Counted from the stretch's first letter, positions 21,201 through 34,787 are shown. The stretch: DNA of 64,000 bases from Rhodamnia argentea (GCF_020921035.1 NC_063158.1:3206001-3270000); one strand, 5' to 3'. Notes: generated from the letters alone by a model not told the origin. Numbers and translations are program-made.

Positions 21201-24200
21201 GATTCCTTCCTAACGTATACTTTTTCAAGTCAAGCTGACTGAAGCTGATTAGATCCAATAGAGGATGGATCAATTGAACCTATATCTACCCGCGAGGTGG
21301 GGGGAGAATTCAAAAGCCTCGGACAGAGGAACGTTGATAATTAGATTAGCTCGATAAGCCTCACGAGAATGAACTGTAATTAATTTTGCGGGTTGCGATC
21401 GATTTCGCATGATATATTATCTGGAGTTTAAGGTGATTGCGGAGTAATTTCGTTTGGATTGGGGAGAACGATGCGGGGGGGGTGGAAGAGGCATTGGATG
21501 GGATGGAGAGCTCAGCGCAAAGGGCACGAGGGACCACAAACTCAAAGCAGCCACTTTGAACTTGAGCCTGTTCTCAAGACTTTGGGCGCGCCATTCACGT
21601 TCAGCTTTCCAAGGCTCCCCCACTTTTTGAGTGGTGTGGCATGGGCCATCCAAAGAGTATATATAAATATATACACAGTGTTGAAATCTGGTTCAAAAGC
21701 CATTCGTCGTGTACTTCTCCCTTTACATATCGATTTAGGCTTTTGGATCAGAATCGGATTCGTCAAATCATAGTATTGATTTTGCGCGTCAAAAGGATGA
21801 TCTCGGGTTAATCGTAGACCCTGCCCAAGCACCGCACCCATTTATGGCTCGTACTCGGTTATTAAACAAGCTTTACTAGCATAACGGTTTTGTGAGACTA
21901 TAAAAATAACAGTACATTGTGTGCGCCAAATTCTTAAAAGAATGAACACACAACAACTTGTGATTAATTGTTATTTATTTTTTTGCGGTCCTAAATGGAC
22001 TGTTAATCTTATAATTACATAATCAATTCTCTCGTTGAATCATGCATCAAAAGGGATGATACGATGTTAGTGCTCCACGTTGATCGAGTTGGATATGTGC
22101 TATGGCTTAAAGACGGGCATTACGGATGAATAGCTTTTAGTTATTCGAGAATTTTTCGCAACACACAAGCTCGAGCGATCCTTTCATTGACAAAATGAAG
22201 TCATTAAGCAGCACCAAAAGATCAAATTAACTTAGATTGGGTCGAATAATCCGTGCTCGACATATTGATTTCAGTTTAATAGAGTGGAAAGATGTTAATA
22301 CACAAAATTGGTTATTTTAACTTTCATGTGGGTTTTCAATGATCTTGTGAGCGGAGAACTTACCCTCTTGTCCATGAAAAGAAAAATTAGAGATATATGT
22401 AACGACAATGCTCAATTTGAATGACGAAAATGCCCTTAGTCAGTCTATTCTTTAAAACAAAAAGGGAACTCAAAGCTCTTATTTAAAACAATGTTCACTT
22501 CATGCTCTTATTTGTGAAAATAATAACACTTTGGACTCTTATTTATAATTTTCCCGTGGATTCATTCTAGATGAAAAAAAATTTTGGTTTTATTTTTTTA
22601 GTACTTGTTCGATTTGCTCATAGTTTGCTAGAGTTAGCAACGAGTGTCATTTAGGATAATTTTATAAAAGGGACTAAGTTTTACATCGTAAGTGTAATTA
22701 GATTAGGTTTCGTTTATTTCGTGAAAAAATGAATAGTTTATAAAATACATTTTGAGTAAAAAATACTTAGATTTCTTGAAATAAAAAGTTGGATCGGCGA
22801 CCGGTTGGAAGAAAAAGAAGTAAGAAAATAAATAAATATTAAAAAAAATTAAAATTATTTAAAATTATCACGTCAATGTCGGCCAGCTAAAATTGGAAAG
22901 AAAAAACGTTTATGATCGAATTGGCATAAGCGTAATAGATTTAAATTTTTTGGCAATTTTTCTCATCTTCAATATAAAAAGGAGTTTTCAGAAGCGCTAA
23001 CCATCAAATCAACAATATAAATACGTAAGTGAAAAGATTTATTTATGTTAACGACATAAAAGTGTGATTACTCGTGAACTAGAACTTCATATGATTAGAC
23101 ACGAACACGAATACGACTGAACCGACTTCTCCTCCACCCGCATCTTTGGTCGTATTTGGCATAAGGCCTCAGTTCCACATAAGTCGAGGAATCTCGTTTG
23201 ACTAAAAAAGTTACTATCGTTAGCATTTAGCCGCTGGCAATTGTCCTCGATAGACAGAACTTTGGCCTATCAAGTGACTTTGACAAGTGAAGAGAGTATA
23301 AAAGAAAGGGAAAAACAAAAAAAATGAGGTAAACTGCCATAAAGTGGAGAATGAAATGGCGTGAATTCAATTCACGTATAGAGAATATGTAGAGAAGCTT
23401 TCCTGATCGTAAAACCGAATGAATCTTCCATTTTAGAATAAGATTAGTGGAAACGCGATAGCTCAGACTTATTGATTCGAGTTTGAAAGTATCTAAGAGG
23501 AAAAATGTGGGTTACGACACGAAGCATGCAACTGTTCACTGTATAGGAAATCGGATTGTCATGATCGCCGACCCTTCTGTGCATTCCTCTTCTTAAATAA
23601 GTTGTTTCTTTTATGATTTAGTTCAATTCGAATATCGGGGTGATAAACAGAAATTCTAGTTGTATAATCAACTATACATTATAAGTACCTATTCATACCC
23701 GCATAAGTTCCACAAAAACAATTCGACGCAAGAAAAGTCCACTTGAGATTCGAGTATCGTGACAATGGCAAATTTCTTAGCTATGAGTTGAAGTTTGCGC
23801 AAGAAAAGCTCATAGGAAAAGCTTGTCTGGTGCTATAAACACTCTTGTTTTGATGGGGAAGAGATACTATCATGAGGCTATAAATAGTCGAAATACACAA
23901 TGTATGTACGCATGAAATGATGTTCAAATTCTTGATTTCCTATATTTCACTTGATGCTCGTCTACTATAGCTTTGCTTTTTTGTCGCTGCGCAGAGCCAT
24001 AAATACGTCATGAAGGACTATGATTCGTGCGTTCGGTAACATAATTTGAAGCTTCATCGCCTTAGAACCGAGTGACTTTGCTTCGAAAAAACTATTATAG
24101 ACCGTTGTAACATTGAAGATGCCACACTTGCGAGGAGCTTGCTAAATATCCCATCAAAATATTTCTCAATTCTCATCCCATTTTCGTAGTTGCATAAACC

Positions 24201-24260
24201 TATACTAAGCAGCATCTTAATTTTTAGCAAATGAAATACAAAGAGTTGGTAAATAGGGCG
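21201..24260. other. Repeat-derived, AT-rich spacer, no gene seen
   Basis: No family-like coding frame. A degenerate repeat with a ~36-40-bp period ('ctcttattt' phrases) occurs at about 22460-22550. The rest is unassigned. Confidence 0.45.
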
Positions 24261-24261
24261 T

Positions 24262-24478
24262 CGTTTAAATGCACGTATGAGTTGTGTTAGAGAAGTCCGA
24301 CATCGGATAATTGATGTGGTGTGGAGCGGTTAATATATCTTAGTTGACCTATAACTCATTGGCTTATTTTTTGAGTAAAGGTGGATCCAACTAGATATAT
24401 TAACGAACTCGGACTTGGACTTCCTCTTGGTGATATTTCCGTCCGAAAGTATCGAACTTCTGCCGCACGCTTCTAACA
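24262..24478 (+). mobile_element. Solo LTR of the TRIM family (copy 2)
   Basis: Shares the 'tgcacgtatgagttgtgttaga' start and the 'ggatccaactagatatattaac' core with the TRIM LTRs near 59.5-60.2 kb, and it ends ...cttctaaca. It is about 217 bp, the same length as those LTRs. No partner LTR is adjacent, so it is probably a recombination product. Confidence 0.7.
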
Positions 24479-24539
24479 TGCCGTTAGCTAGATTTGAGTG
24501 AAGCACATTGGGCCGATAGAGTGATCTTCACAAAAAAGA

Positions 24540-25165
24540 ACGGTTAATACCGTAAGAAAACCTAAACCGACACATTTGTGATAAATTTACTTAAAATTAT
24601 TTCTTTGATCGCAATAAATTCCAAACCGATGCATATGCGATAAATTTACCATAAACTTATTTTTTGACTACTAAAAATTTCAAACTAGTACGCATGTAAC
24701 AAATTCATTTCAAACTAATTTTTAACCACAAAAAATCATAAATTAGTACACCAGTAACAAATTTACCATCAATTAACTTCCGTTAAATTGAGTTAATACC
24801 ATGAAGAATCTCAAATTGATGGGCTCGTGCAAACATAGGGGAAAAACCCAAAATTGGGATACTCGTCAACTGTTACATGTCATTCAATTCAAGACATTGA
24901 CGATAAAATTTAACGAAAACGAAGGGAGGATAAGTTTATCACGGATGTACCAGAGCTTTTTGGTGGCTAAAAAAAATAGTTTGAGATAAATTTATCACGG
25001 GTGTACCAGTTTAGAATTTTTTATACAAAAAAAAAAAAAACAAGTTGGGATAAATTTATCGCGGGTGTACTAGTTTGGAATTTCTTAGGTAAAAAAAAAT
25101 AAAATGGCTTGGCGCAAATTTTTCACAGGCGTACCTATTCAAAATTTTTCGCGGTGTTAACCCGA
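24540..25165. repeat. Foldback-like element with ~65-bp subterminal repeat units
   Basis: The left half has four decayed copies of a unit like 'aaaccgacacatttgtgataaatttac' (about 24565, 24630, 24690, 24745). The right half has four copies of its reverse complement ('gataaatttatcacgggtgtaccagttt' at about 24927, 24985, 25045, 25110). The two halves can fold on each other. The architecture matches the 18-kb element and the MITE at 60.2 kb. Ends are not resolved. Confidence 0.6.
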
Positions 25166-25589
25166 GAAAGAATCAGATGAATTAATAAGAATGGGATTAA
25201 CTTAACAAATTATTTCACTGGAGAAGATATTTCTCGGCCATGGGAGCCCAAAATGCATGTACGTGGAACTTGCTAAAAGCCAATTAAATTAAATAGAAAG
25301 TGGCCCCACATGAATTGTTTAAGTCAAGTCACCAATTTCGACAAAAGGCAAAAACGACAGAAAAAAAGTCACTCTCGATACAGAAAAATCTTGGCCTCCC
25401 GCAATTAAATAGGGAAAGGATTCACGTACCCTCTTGTGGTCCTGCGACTTCAGCACGCTTAGGGCACTCTGGAGAAAAAAAATAAAAAAATAAAAAGAAT
25501 TAATAATGATAAAAAAAAAATTCACCGAAATGTCCACTAAGAATATATTTAAATGCGAAAAGACAGAAAAGGAAAGGAAAAGTCTCGCT

Positions 25590-26060
25590 GGTGCGCGGCA
25601 CATGACACATGTCAAGACCACGTGACGCCAGTACCCCCGGGTCTTTTCAGAGCGTGGGACACGTGGCGCCTCCCTATTGACCGGGCTCCGGGGCAATGGT
25701 ACGGAATCTCATCCGACGTGTCCATCGGCTTTCGTACGGACCGGGCATCCCAGTTCAGTTCCCCGCAATAACTTTATCCTCTCTTTTAATTTATTTTCTA
25801 TGCGAAAGATAAAGTGGCGGGAAAAAGCAAAAAAAAAAAAAAGGGAAAGAAAGAAAGAGCGCCCGAAAACCAAACCCCGGCGTTACGGTGCTTCTCAGGT
25901 TGGGTGCTTGTCTGGGTTTCACCGGATACCGACAGGAACGGTCACCGTCTTCGGGGTTCACGTGTCCCTCGTGCCGCCGCGAGGGTTACCGGGACTGAAA
26001 AGTTGTCAGTCGAACTTTGCCAGGCGGTTTCTTCCGAGACGGTAGCACCGTTGCTCCTGT
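25590..26060. promoter_or_regulatory. GC-rich island with three CACGTG G-boxes
   Basis: An unusually GC-rich stretch in AT-rich spacer, 1.5-1.9 kb upstream of the MADS gene start. CACGTG occurs at 25619-25624, 25660-25665 and 25959-25964. The second sits in an ABRE-like ACACGTGGC context, and an ACCGAC core (DRE-like) lies near 25927. G-boxes bind bHLH and bZIP factors. Whether this island serves the MADS gene or is a relic of something else cannot be told. Confidence 0.4.
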
Positions 26061-27099
26061 GCCTCCAAGCCACTGTTCAAAAGTGCAAAGAAGCATAAAA
26101 GATAGTAAGTCTTACGTAATCTCAGTCGATCACATAACTTCTGAAACTCGCCCGTTCAATTTTTCACTTAATAATCTTTTTTGTTTCTGACCAAAAAAAA
26201 AAAACAAATTTGTTAAAGTTTACATTTCTTTTATCGCGAATGCAAATAAATTGGGGTTCGATCGTAAAATTATACTAAATTTACCCACCTGTCCATATGG
26301 CTCTAAAAGAGAGAGAGGGAAAAAAAAACTCGTTCACAGTAAAAAAACATTTGCGAGAAAAAGATCAAGAATCCTGATTTTTTTAAAAAAATATACAATA
26401 AAGTTGGATAACAAATCATGTCGATGAGAATTTAAACCCATTTCATAGGGGCTCGACTTACAAGTATGGCCATGAGTCACGTAGCGCCGACGTCGGCAGG
26501 TGTCTATAGAAAATCGAGAGAAACTCGCCGAGGTCTTCGGTCTTCTCACTCAACAGTCGTGAGGACCGTACCCATTTCTTGCTACTTCATCTGAAAGCAT
26601 TTTTGATATACATATATACGAGCAAACTAAATTCGCGTATCCATGAAGATTGGTCGAATCAAAAGAGTTTCGGAATTCCCCGTGTATAATAAGTATCAAC
26701 AACATGTATACTTCATCACAAAAGTCCACATTTATATAATATAAATATAATGTTCTCATGAATTATTAAGATCCACTGATGAGGGAGGGTGGGAGAGGAC
26801 ACATCGTCGGTGACACTACATCCACACACACATAGACTGAGCATTTATTCTCCGTTTCTTTGCTTTTTCTGGGAATGCCTGTTTTGGCTGTGGCCTTACC
26901 AAAAGGAGAAAGACACAGAGAGACCAACTTCTCCACTCTCGCTCCCTTTTTTTTTTTTGTTGTTATGGCTTTTTAGGGTTCATCTTATACTCTCCAGTCT
27001 CTTCTCCTCCTTCTTCTTCCTCCTCCTAAGCTCACCTCGTAGCCATGGCTTCTCTCTCGCTCTCTCTCTTCTGTCTAATTTTTCCTCTTCGAATCGCCT

Positions 27100-27425
27100 A
27101 GGGTTTTTTTCTCTCTCTCTCTCTCTCTCTCTCTAGAAATACGTCGTCTTCTTCGACCGAGCTCTCTCTCTCTCTCTCTCTCTCGCCACCAGCCCCATCT
27201 CCAATCGCCGTTTCTAGCCCGATCTCCTCAAGTTCCTTCACCGGATTCCCTACTATTTCCGGCAGCTTAAGTCTTAATCCACGCGGGCCACCATTTTCTC
27301 TTCTTTTTTTTTTTTTTGGCTGCTTCAAATCAGAACTTGGAGCCGTGCTTGCTTGGATCGAGCTCGTCCAGGTTCAAGCTCGTCCAGGTTCGCCACCCTC
27401 GCTCTCTCTCTCTCTCTCCCCCGGT
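27100..27425. repeat. CT-rich microsatellite leader of the MADS gene
   Basis: CT runs at about 27109-27134, 27162-27184 and 27401-27418 lie within 400 bp upstream of the ATG at 27511, on the coding strand. Pyrimidine-rich leaders of this kind are common in plant MADS genes and can be read by GAGA-binding factors. They probably lie in the 5'UTR. Confidence 0.75.
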
Positions 27426-27510
27426 CGCTTGCTTGCGCTCTGCGATCTTGTTTCCTTTCTTTTTGTTTTTTTGTTTTTGGCCTTTTTGGTGGCTCGAGCG
27501 AGAGGGGGAA

Positions 27511-30500
27511 ATGGTGAGGGGGAAGACGCAGATGAAGAGGATAGAGAACGACACGAGCAGGCAAGTGACGTTCTCGAAGCGGAGGAACGGGCTGCTGAAG
27601 AAGGCCTTCGAGCTCTCCGTCCTCTGCGACGCCGAGGTTGCACTCATCATCTTCTCCACGAGGGGCAAGCTCTACGAGTTCTCCAGCTCCAGGTACATTA
27701 ATTAATCAAATCTCTTCACCTCTTTTCCCCATCCTGTAAATCACCGGATTCTTTTCCGAGTAGCATGGTGTATAGATATCCGAGCCTTTGATTCGATGAT
27801 CTTGGGTGTCCTTAACCAATGCGTTGTGATCTTGCCAAGAGTTTCGCAGGGATTTTCCTGGATCGTGACTTGGGAGGAAAAAAAAAAATGGTAGGACTGG
27901 AGCTTTTTTAATTGTTGGACCCAGTTTATTGGAATCATCATTTGATGAAGGCAAAAAAGAAAAAACGAGACAGAAAAAGAGTGAAGGAAGATGAGCCAGA
28001 AATAGGAGGATAGGCACAAAATAGGCAAAGTACTATGTGCGCAGGCTCTAGCTGTCAAAAGTGTTTCCTCTTCTTCCTCTCTCTCTTTCTCTCCCGTTTG
28101 ATTTCCTTTTTCGTACAGCTTGAATCGCGAGTGTTCTTTCCCTGGTGCAGACCATCGAATGCAATTTTTAGTCGAGCAACGAAAGAAAAAACTTGACTTT
28201 GGAATGCGATTTTTATGGTTTGGAATGTTTTCCTTGTTTCAGAAAGGCTTTTTATTTTTATTTTTTATGGCTTTCACTTGCAAGAATGGCAATTTCTTTT
28301 AGCATTGTATTGTGTGCATGTTTCCTTATTTTGGTCAATGCCCAAATTTCTCGCAGCCTCGTACATACATTGACTCATAGGACTGGTGACATGAGACGTG
28401 AATAGTTTACACAACACGAGACAAGTTGCAAGACACGAAACACTGAAGATGACTCGGTTGCGGTACTACACGATATGTTTAACTCAGAGAGAGAGAGTCA
28501 GTCATGCGTCACAAGTTCACTAGGGGTATGCTTTAGTTTAGTTTAAGAGGATGTCATGACTTGCTTAATCCGTACATACACATATCTCCGGCATATCTGC
28601 GTCAGTCCATTGAAGCAGTGTATGCCCTACAATCCACTCAAGTGGTTTGGGATGTCAGTGACCGTATTTACCAATTGGGGCATTGCAAATGATTGCTCTT
28701 TGGTTTTGTTTTTGTTATTGATTTTCGTTTCTCAACTGTGGCAGTTCAAGGTTTTGTATCCTTTGATCTCCAAAAACTGTACAACAGTGTAAAATTAGCC
28801 GGTGATGAGACTTTCTCAGTAGCTTTTAGAAAATGACAATGAACATGGAATCTTAGGTCCGTTTACTTTGGGAAGGGGGGGTTGCTCTCGAAGAAGATGG
28901 ACTTGGTTTGTTTGCCAGTAAAAACTGTATACGCTGTTAACTCTTCCATGATTTTTGTTTAATTGCCTTGGAAAAGAGTGGAAGTCTCTCCCCTACAAAG
29001 ACCCCCAAACCCATGGAGGATCTGTGCACATTGTTTTTTGACCCTATTAGCTTATGCAGGTTTACGTGTTTGAATTGTGATCACATAATCTAATTTAATC
29101 CTCGACTTACTCAGCGCATTGTTACTGTGGAAGCTACAGAAATCCAAGCTATGTAGAGGCTCTAGTTCTCTTGTTTTGACTATCAGTGGCAAACTACAGT
29201 TAAGACTCGAGTTTTGTCAATTACTGTTCACTGTGGTCATTTTGGTTTAAAGGGGTTTTTCAGTGAGCAATGACGAGCAACGAAAATTCAGTTCTGAGTT
29301 CTCCGATATACAAATTAATCTTGATGAGTCCCACAAGGTATTATTTCATGCATGTTTCAGATTGCAGGCTCTTGGTTTCTTTGGTGCAATGCTCAAAAAG
29401 TAGCATAGTGGTATCTGAAGAGGAAATTTGAGCCTTCACAAAGATTAATATGATCATCTAATGTAACTCAAAAAATGACTTTTTAGGTTCACTTATCTGC
29501 ATGACATTTCTAAAACCTCTAAAAGCTTTTAAACAAAATTTGCTTGTGTGAATGGTGGAATTATTTCAATGATGTCGAGTTGTATGTCAGCTGTTTCAGT
29601 ATCTTGCCCTCAGATCTCTATATTGTAACAATATACATGCAAATACATATTCTAAACTCCAGGTTTTTCCTCTGGAAAGATCGTGTTTTGTAGTTAAGCT
29701 CTCTGAATTGTGTTTATTAAGTTTGTCTGAATCTTCAGTCACCTATTAGCTTATTATCCTCCTTGGACCAATCTGAGGAGTTTCTCTATTGAATAAAATG
29801 AACTTGAAGGTGCATTTTGCAATATTTTGAGGACATTGTCATGTGTTGTGCTAGTGGATGGATTTGCAGGGCATAATTAGAAAGAATTACAATCAGTTTT
29901 TAGAATGACAATAAAAACTTGGGACGCAAATGAGCAAGCCATATGAGACTGAGAGACTAGCCAAGTTTAATAAATTCTAGTCTTTGGCATTCAAGCCCAG
30001 GTTGAATAATCAATGTGTCATACGAAGTCGAACTCAGGCTTGAAATACTTCAGATGAGCAGTTCGTCATCCTAATTTATTCATAGTTGAATTATAGAGTG
30101 TTTGATTTATATCTATGTATAAGTTATGATCGCAATACTGTAAGGAATTAACGATGACATAAGATTTCTTTTCATGGTACAGATTTCGAGTTTCAGTTTT
30201 AGCTGAACTCGAGCTTTCATCAAAATTTGTTTTATCAAGTTAAGTTCAAACATATGAAAATTTATCAAAGTAGAACTTGAGGTTGAAAATCAAGTGTCAC
30301 TAAGCTGGAGTCTGATATCAACCTTTGAGTACTTGAAGACAAAGCCGACCTCATGTAGAAAGTCGTGTTGATTTGACTCGTACTAAGTGAAAGTTCCATG
30401 ACTGAATTTTGCTTACGTGCGCTCGCACATAGATACATGTGTATACACATGTTTGTGTATTATTATAACTTGGTTAGTTATTTAATTTGAGTATTCTGCA

Positions 30501-33500
30501 TCTTTGATATTCTCTGATCTGATCAAGAAGTATTATAACATTCTTTCTCATCCGGTTGTCTGTGTTCATGATGATAATCCTTATACAGTCATCAATAGAC
30601 TATCTTCTTCTAGCTGGTGCTTATACGTTCTTTTTCCATATGAGGGAGGTGAAAATGCCATATGCATAAGTTGTCAGAACTCAAAAGCAAAGCTGCTAAG
30701 CTAGTACTGTCATGACATAGAGTTAATAAAGAAGGTAACTAATTGGTCTGGCACTTGACTCTTAAGACTGATTAATAGCAAAGTGGCCTGAAATTTCTCG
30801 CAGTTTTAGCTATAACCCCCGCTTTTCTTAGATGATGTATGCCGAACTTACAATTTCTTTTACTTTTTGGCTGTCATTCAGTACAAAGTTCATGCATTTT
30901 TATGTGAGCGTATGTTCTAGCTATGATTGTAAATGACACTTTCGCTCTTGTGGGGTGCTACGGAAATGCAGCTTGAGCAAGACAATAGAAAAGTATCAGA
31001 AGAGAGCCAAGGACATGGGAGCCAAAAGTGCTGAAATTTCTTTGCAGGTATGCTTCAACTTGACTGTAAGCATAAGAGATGTTTCCATGTCACCAATTAT
31101 GTCTTTGAGATGGTGTCCATCCGAATATGTTTTTTGGTCTTGACTTACCAGAAATATTTTTTTGACCAGAAAGAAAAGTTGGTCATCGGAATGCTACGAC
31201 ATAAACGTTGGTAATTAGAAAACGAATGATTATGAGTTGGTAACTTGAGGAACTTTTATTCAAGTCGCTTGGACTCGTTTAATAACATTGGAATACAAGT
31301 GTTGGACATTCAAGTTCTTAATATCAAGTGAGTCTTTAAGGGCTGAAAATTAAAGCAAAAAAATTTGTTCGATAATTGATGAAAATTGAACAAAAATATG
31401 TATTCTTAACAAGCATGGAGTATTGAGCATTAATTGGATATTTTGGCAACATAACTGGGCTTTGCTTTTCATTGTACATGTCATCGCTTAATCAGCTGAG
31501 CAGGCCATTCTTACTTACTAAATTAAGTGTTTTTGACTTAAACCAATCCATTAAGTTGTGTGTAGTTAGTGGTTACGAAACGCACTTCACCCTTAGTGCT
31601 ACAAGTTTAATTTTAAGAGCTCAAAATGATTTTCCAACACATACTTACTTGAGTTGATAATTTAAACCTAGTTGGTTAAAAAATTGTAAATAACTCAAAT
31701 TAAGGTTAGGAATTCAATAAAACAGTTGGTAACTTAAGAAGTTGGCAAATTATGCAACATAGGTTGGTAAGTTCTTATAAAAGAATTGTAATTCTGAATT
31801 GACCAAACGAATTTGGATAAGTGACTCCAATAAAAGTTGATAATCTAAAATTAGTTGGTGATTTAATCAGATTAAATTTGGAAAATATTGAGGTTGGTTA
31901 TTTTGATATAAGATCCTGTATATTAAAAATGGTGTTAAGCTAGGCAAATTAAAGTTGGTAAGTTCTTATAAAAACTGGTAATGTGGAAATAACCCAATAA
32001 ATGAAGGTTAGTGACTTGGATAAGAGTAGGTAACCTAAATCTAGTTCGAAAATTATCTGAAGGAAAACTGATAAGCAACTCAACTTTGGATTTGTAACTT
32101 AGTACATGGGTTAATAATTTGAGAACGTGGGCAAGTGACACAAGTAAAACTCTGTGAGTTAGTATAAAGTTCGGTAGTTTCAAAATGACCTATCAAATGT
32201 CCTAAGTAGCTCAAGTAGAGTTTGGTACTTTAATTGGAGAAAAATATATTGCTCAATTTAAAAATAATTTTCAACAATGGTTATTGTAGATCGCTCGCAA
32301 GCCCCACAAGAAAAAACGATAATTTCAACAGTTGAGTGGAAGGGGTGTTTTTTATTTTTAGGTGGGAGGAGGAGGAGGAGGAGGAGGAGGGGGAGGGGGG
32401 GAATTTGCAAATGCGAAAGGGTGCTAAAGTAGTGTTTGCTAATTGAAAAATGACTGCTCAATTGAAACTTTGAGCCACTGTTGTGTAGCCACATACTCAA
32501 GCGTCCCTAGTCGCGGTCATTAGATGTTAACTTTTAAGGCTGGCCTCGACACTAGTGCTTGGCCAAGTTCTGACTTAAATGAGAGAATCTAGGGTTTGTA
32601 GATGGACTTTTCGGTGATGACGGTGAGAAGAGTGTTATATATGTGTTACTTCCAAAAATAACAAGTTTGCAAATATAGCTACAATAGACAATAGTGATTT
32701 GGAGGTGTAACTAACAGCACTCGCGTTGTAAAAACTGAAAACAGCCTTAACTCGAAGGAAACAAAGTTATTGGGCAAAAGATGATGAGGTTTTTTTTTTT
32801 TTTTTTTAAAGATATCCGTACCGATCATATATCATATGGTTTGATTAGGGTTTTTGCGATATGATTTTTTGATGGCGTAAAACTTCGAATTGTGGGGGTG
32901 ATAGCAGCTATTAAGCACACATTACCTAATTAAAGAACGCAACTTGTGTAAATTGTGTTCTCTGTCGACAAGATTTGTGCTTTTAGTAAACGTTTACCTT
33001 TTTTCCGTGAAAGTTGCTCTAAAAAATCTTCTGATGATTTCAAACATCACGCGTAATTACCTTTTTCTTTTTTGTTTAGCCTAAAAATCATTATGAATTG
33101 ACTAGCGCCTTCTCTTCTAGCCAAGATGTCACATTTCAAACTAGTAGGTAAAGTAGATTTCATATTGGTGCACTTGATTTTTGATTTCGATCGACTAATG
33201 CATTGACATACTCATTTATTATGAATAGATGCATTATAAATTGATTACATTATTGTCACATAAGGAACAACGCGGAAATTATCTAAATTCTGGTCATAGT
33301 ACATCTATGACAAAAAAATCAAAGTTTAGTTTTACAGAATTATTAAGCTGAAGTTCAATAATCATATTGCAATATTCACTTAATTTCAGAGATCATGAAA
33401 CATGAATGTGACACCAAATGCAAAATCTCATTGTAGTTTAAATTCATCTATTTGATTTTCAAATCTCGGCGACATAAAAAGAGTTCCGAAACATATAAAT

Positions 33501-34787
33501 AAAATATTCCAAAACATAAATTTGACACCAAATTCAAAATCTCACTATAGTTAAAATTCATCAATTTGATTTTCAAATCTGGGCACACCCTAAAATTATT
33601 TGAGTGTTTTTTTTTCTTCTTTTTGGGTTGCAAATAAACTTTTAATTCATGTAGAATCACAATCACCATGCTTGACATGCAGCCTTCCAAGGGAAACACT
33701 GTTGATATGGAAAAGAAGATCGAGCATTTCGAAGTGTCGAGAAGGTCCAAATCTCATATCTTGTCTTTTGTAAATCTTTTTTCAGCACGATAACACTGGT
33801 CAATAAATAAATTGTCCGCGCGACAGATGCAATGAATCACAACCCGTGCTGTTATTCGGGCTTACGTTATTCCGTAAACGCTCAATCTTGCCACTTAGAT
33901 CTGTTATAATTATACGTATGCCTGCCTTTGGACAATACAGAAGACTCTTAGGAGAGGGTCTGGATCCGTGTTCGGTCGAGGAGCTCCAACAAACAGAAAA
34001 CCAGTTGGAAAGAAGTCTCACCAAGATCAGGGCAAGAAAGGTGAATCGTTTCCCTTTGTTCAAACTTCATGTTTCGCTTCCCATGTTTTCTTCTATCCCC
34101 ACTTTCCGACTGGAAAGCTGACTGGCGATTAGTGGTTGGTTAACGCTTTCGTTATCTCGCGCAGAACCATTTAATCAAGGAGCATATTGAGCGGCTAAAG
34201 GCAGAGGTAAAGATGCCTACGACACTGCCCGTGCCCATGGATATGTGCTTTGTCTTTTGATTATTGTCTCCTGGTTATATGGATAGCAATGGTTTAACAT
34301 CTCTCTCGGGACATTCTATAGGAGCGGAAACTACTGGAAGAAAGGAGAAAGCTACTTGAAGTGGTGATTAATGCTTTTCCTCTCTTAATTATATCCTCTT
34401 TTATCTATCAAGTTAAACAAACAGAAAAAGTTTATTACATAGACTCGTCGTCGAATCTGGTAGTCCCATGTGTCAATTTGGTGCACCCCCGCCAAATTGA
34501 ATGTGCAGATTTATTTAGGTGTAAGGACGCGGTGTATGCAATTACTTATCAAGTCCAGGAGAATGGGGATTTTGTTGGGTTACTCCATATTTCAATAATT
34601 AATTCTAAGGTAGGTCCTCAGTTTTCATAGTTAAGTTGAATGACTTCTGAAAGCATTTTCTCTGCCATTGAAGATCGAACGTGGCAAAGGCTCAACCCCA
34701 GCCTCCGCGGAGCCTCCTCGTGAAAAAGTCCGCACGGAGACTGTGGACGTCGAGACCGAGTTATTCATAGGACCACCGAAAAGATGA
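27511..34787 (+). CDS. MADS-box transcription factor, TM3/SOC1 clade (AGL14/AGL19-like)
   Basis: MIKC-type DNA-binding factor. Exons: 27511-27692, 30972-31047, 33683-33744, 33941-34040, 34165-34206, 34322-34363, 34674-34787. They give 618 nt, or 205 aa, all in phase. Residues 1-61 are a complete MADS domain ([13 protein letters not shown]...[10 protein letters not shown]). The I region has KTIEKYQKR, and the K domain has [34 protein letters not shown]. The C-terminus has the SOC1-type motif [10 protein letters not shown] and stops two residues later, shorter than Arabidopsis AGL14. The KYQKR, KIEH and FIGPP features point to AGL14/AGL19 more than SOC1 itself. The family acts in the nucleus on flowering time and meristem programmes. 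Introns 1 (3.3 kb) and 2 (2.6 kb) are long, as is usual. The exon 6 donor (GTG|GTGATT) is the least certain joint. Confidence 0.88.
31160..32250. repeat. Degenerate short-phrase repeats in MADS intron 2
   Basis: Variants of 'gttggtaactt' / 'gttggtaagttcttataaaa' recur many times. For example, 'ggttggtaagttcttataaaa' occurs near 31763 and a close copy near 31954. The spacing is irregular, so this is an old decayed array or a repeat-derived insert. It is non-coding. Confidence 0.5.
32361..32401 (+). other. G-rich (GGA)n / poly-G tract, possible G-quadruplex
   Basis: A GGTGGGA start is followed by about eight GGA repeats and runs of five or more G, on the sense strand of MADS intron 2. It has enough G-runs for DNA or RNA quadruplex folding. 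Function is unknown. Confidence 0.6.
33395..33600. repeat. Tandem duplication upstream of MADS exon 3
   Basis: A segment with 'gacaccaaatgcaaaatctc...gattttcaaatc' (from about 33410) is repeated 114 bp further on (from 33524). It is a local duplication inside intron 2, about 90 bp before exon 3. Confidence 0.75.

Noticed and set aside
20485-21242. Two adjacent plus-strand open frames of 118 and 138 aa
   Set aside because: Only the integrase-like end of the second is recognisable; the rest has no motif or splice logic, so I kept only a relic.
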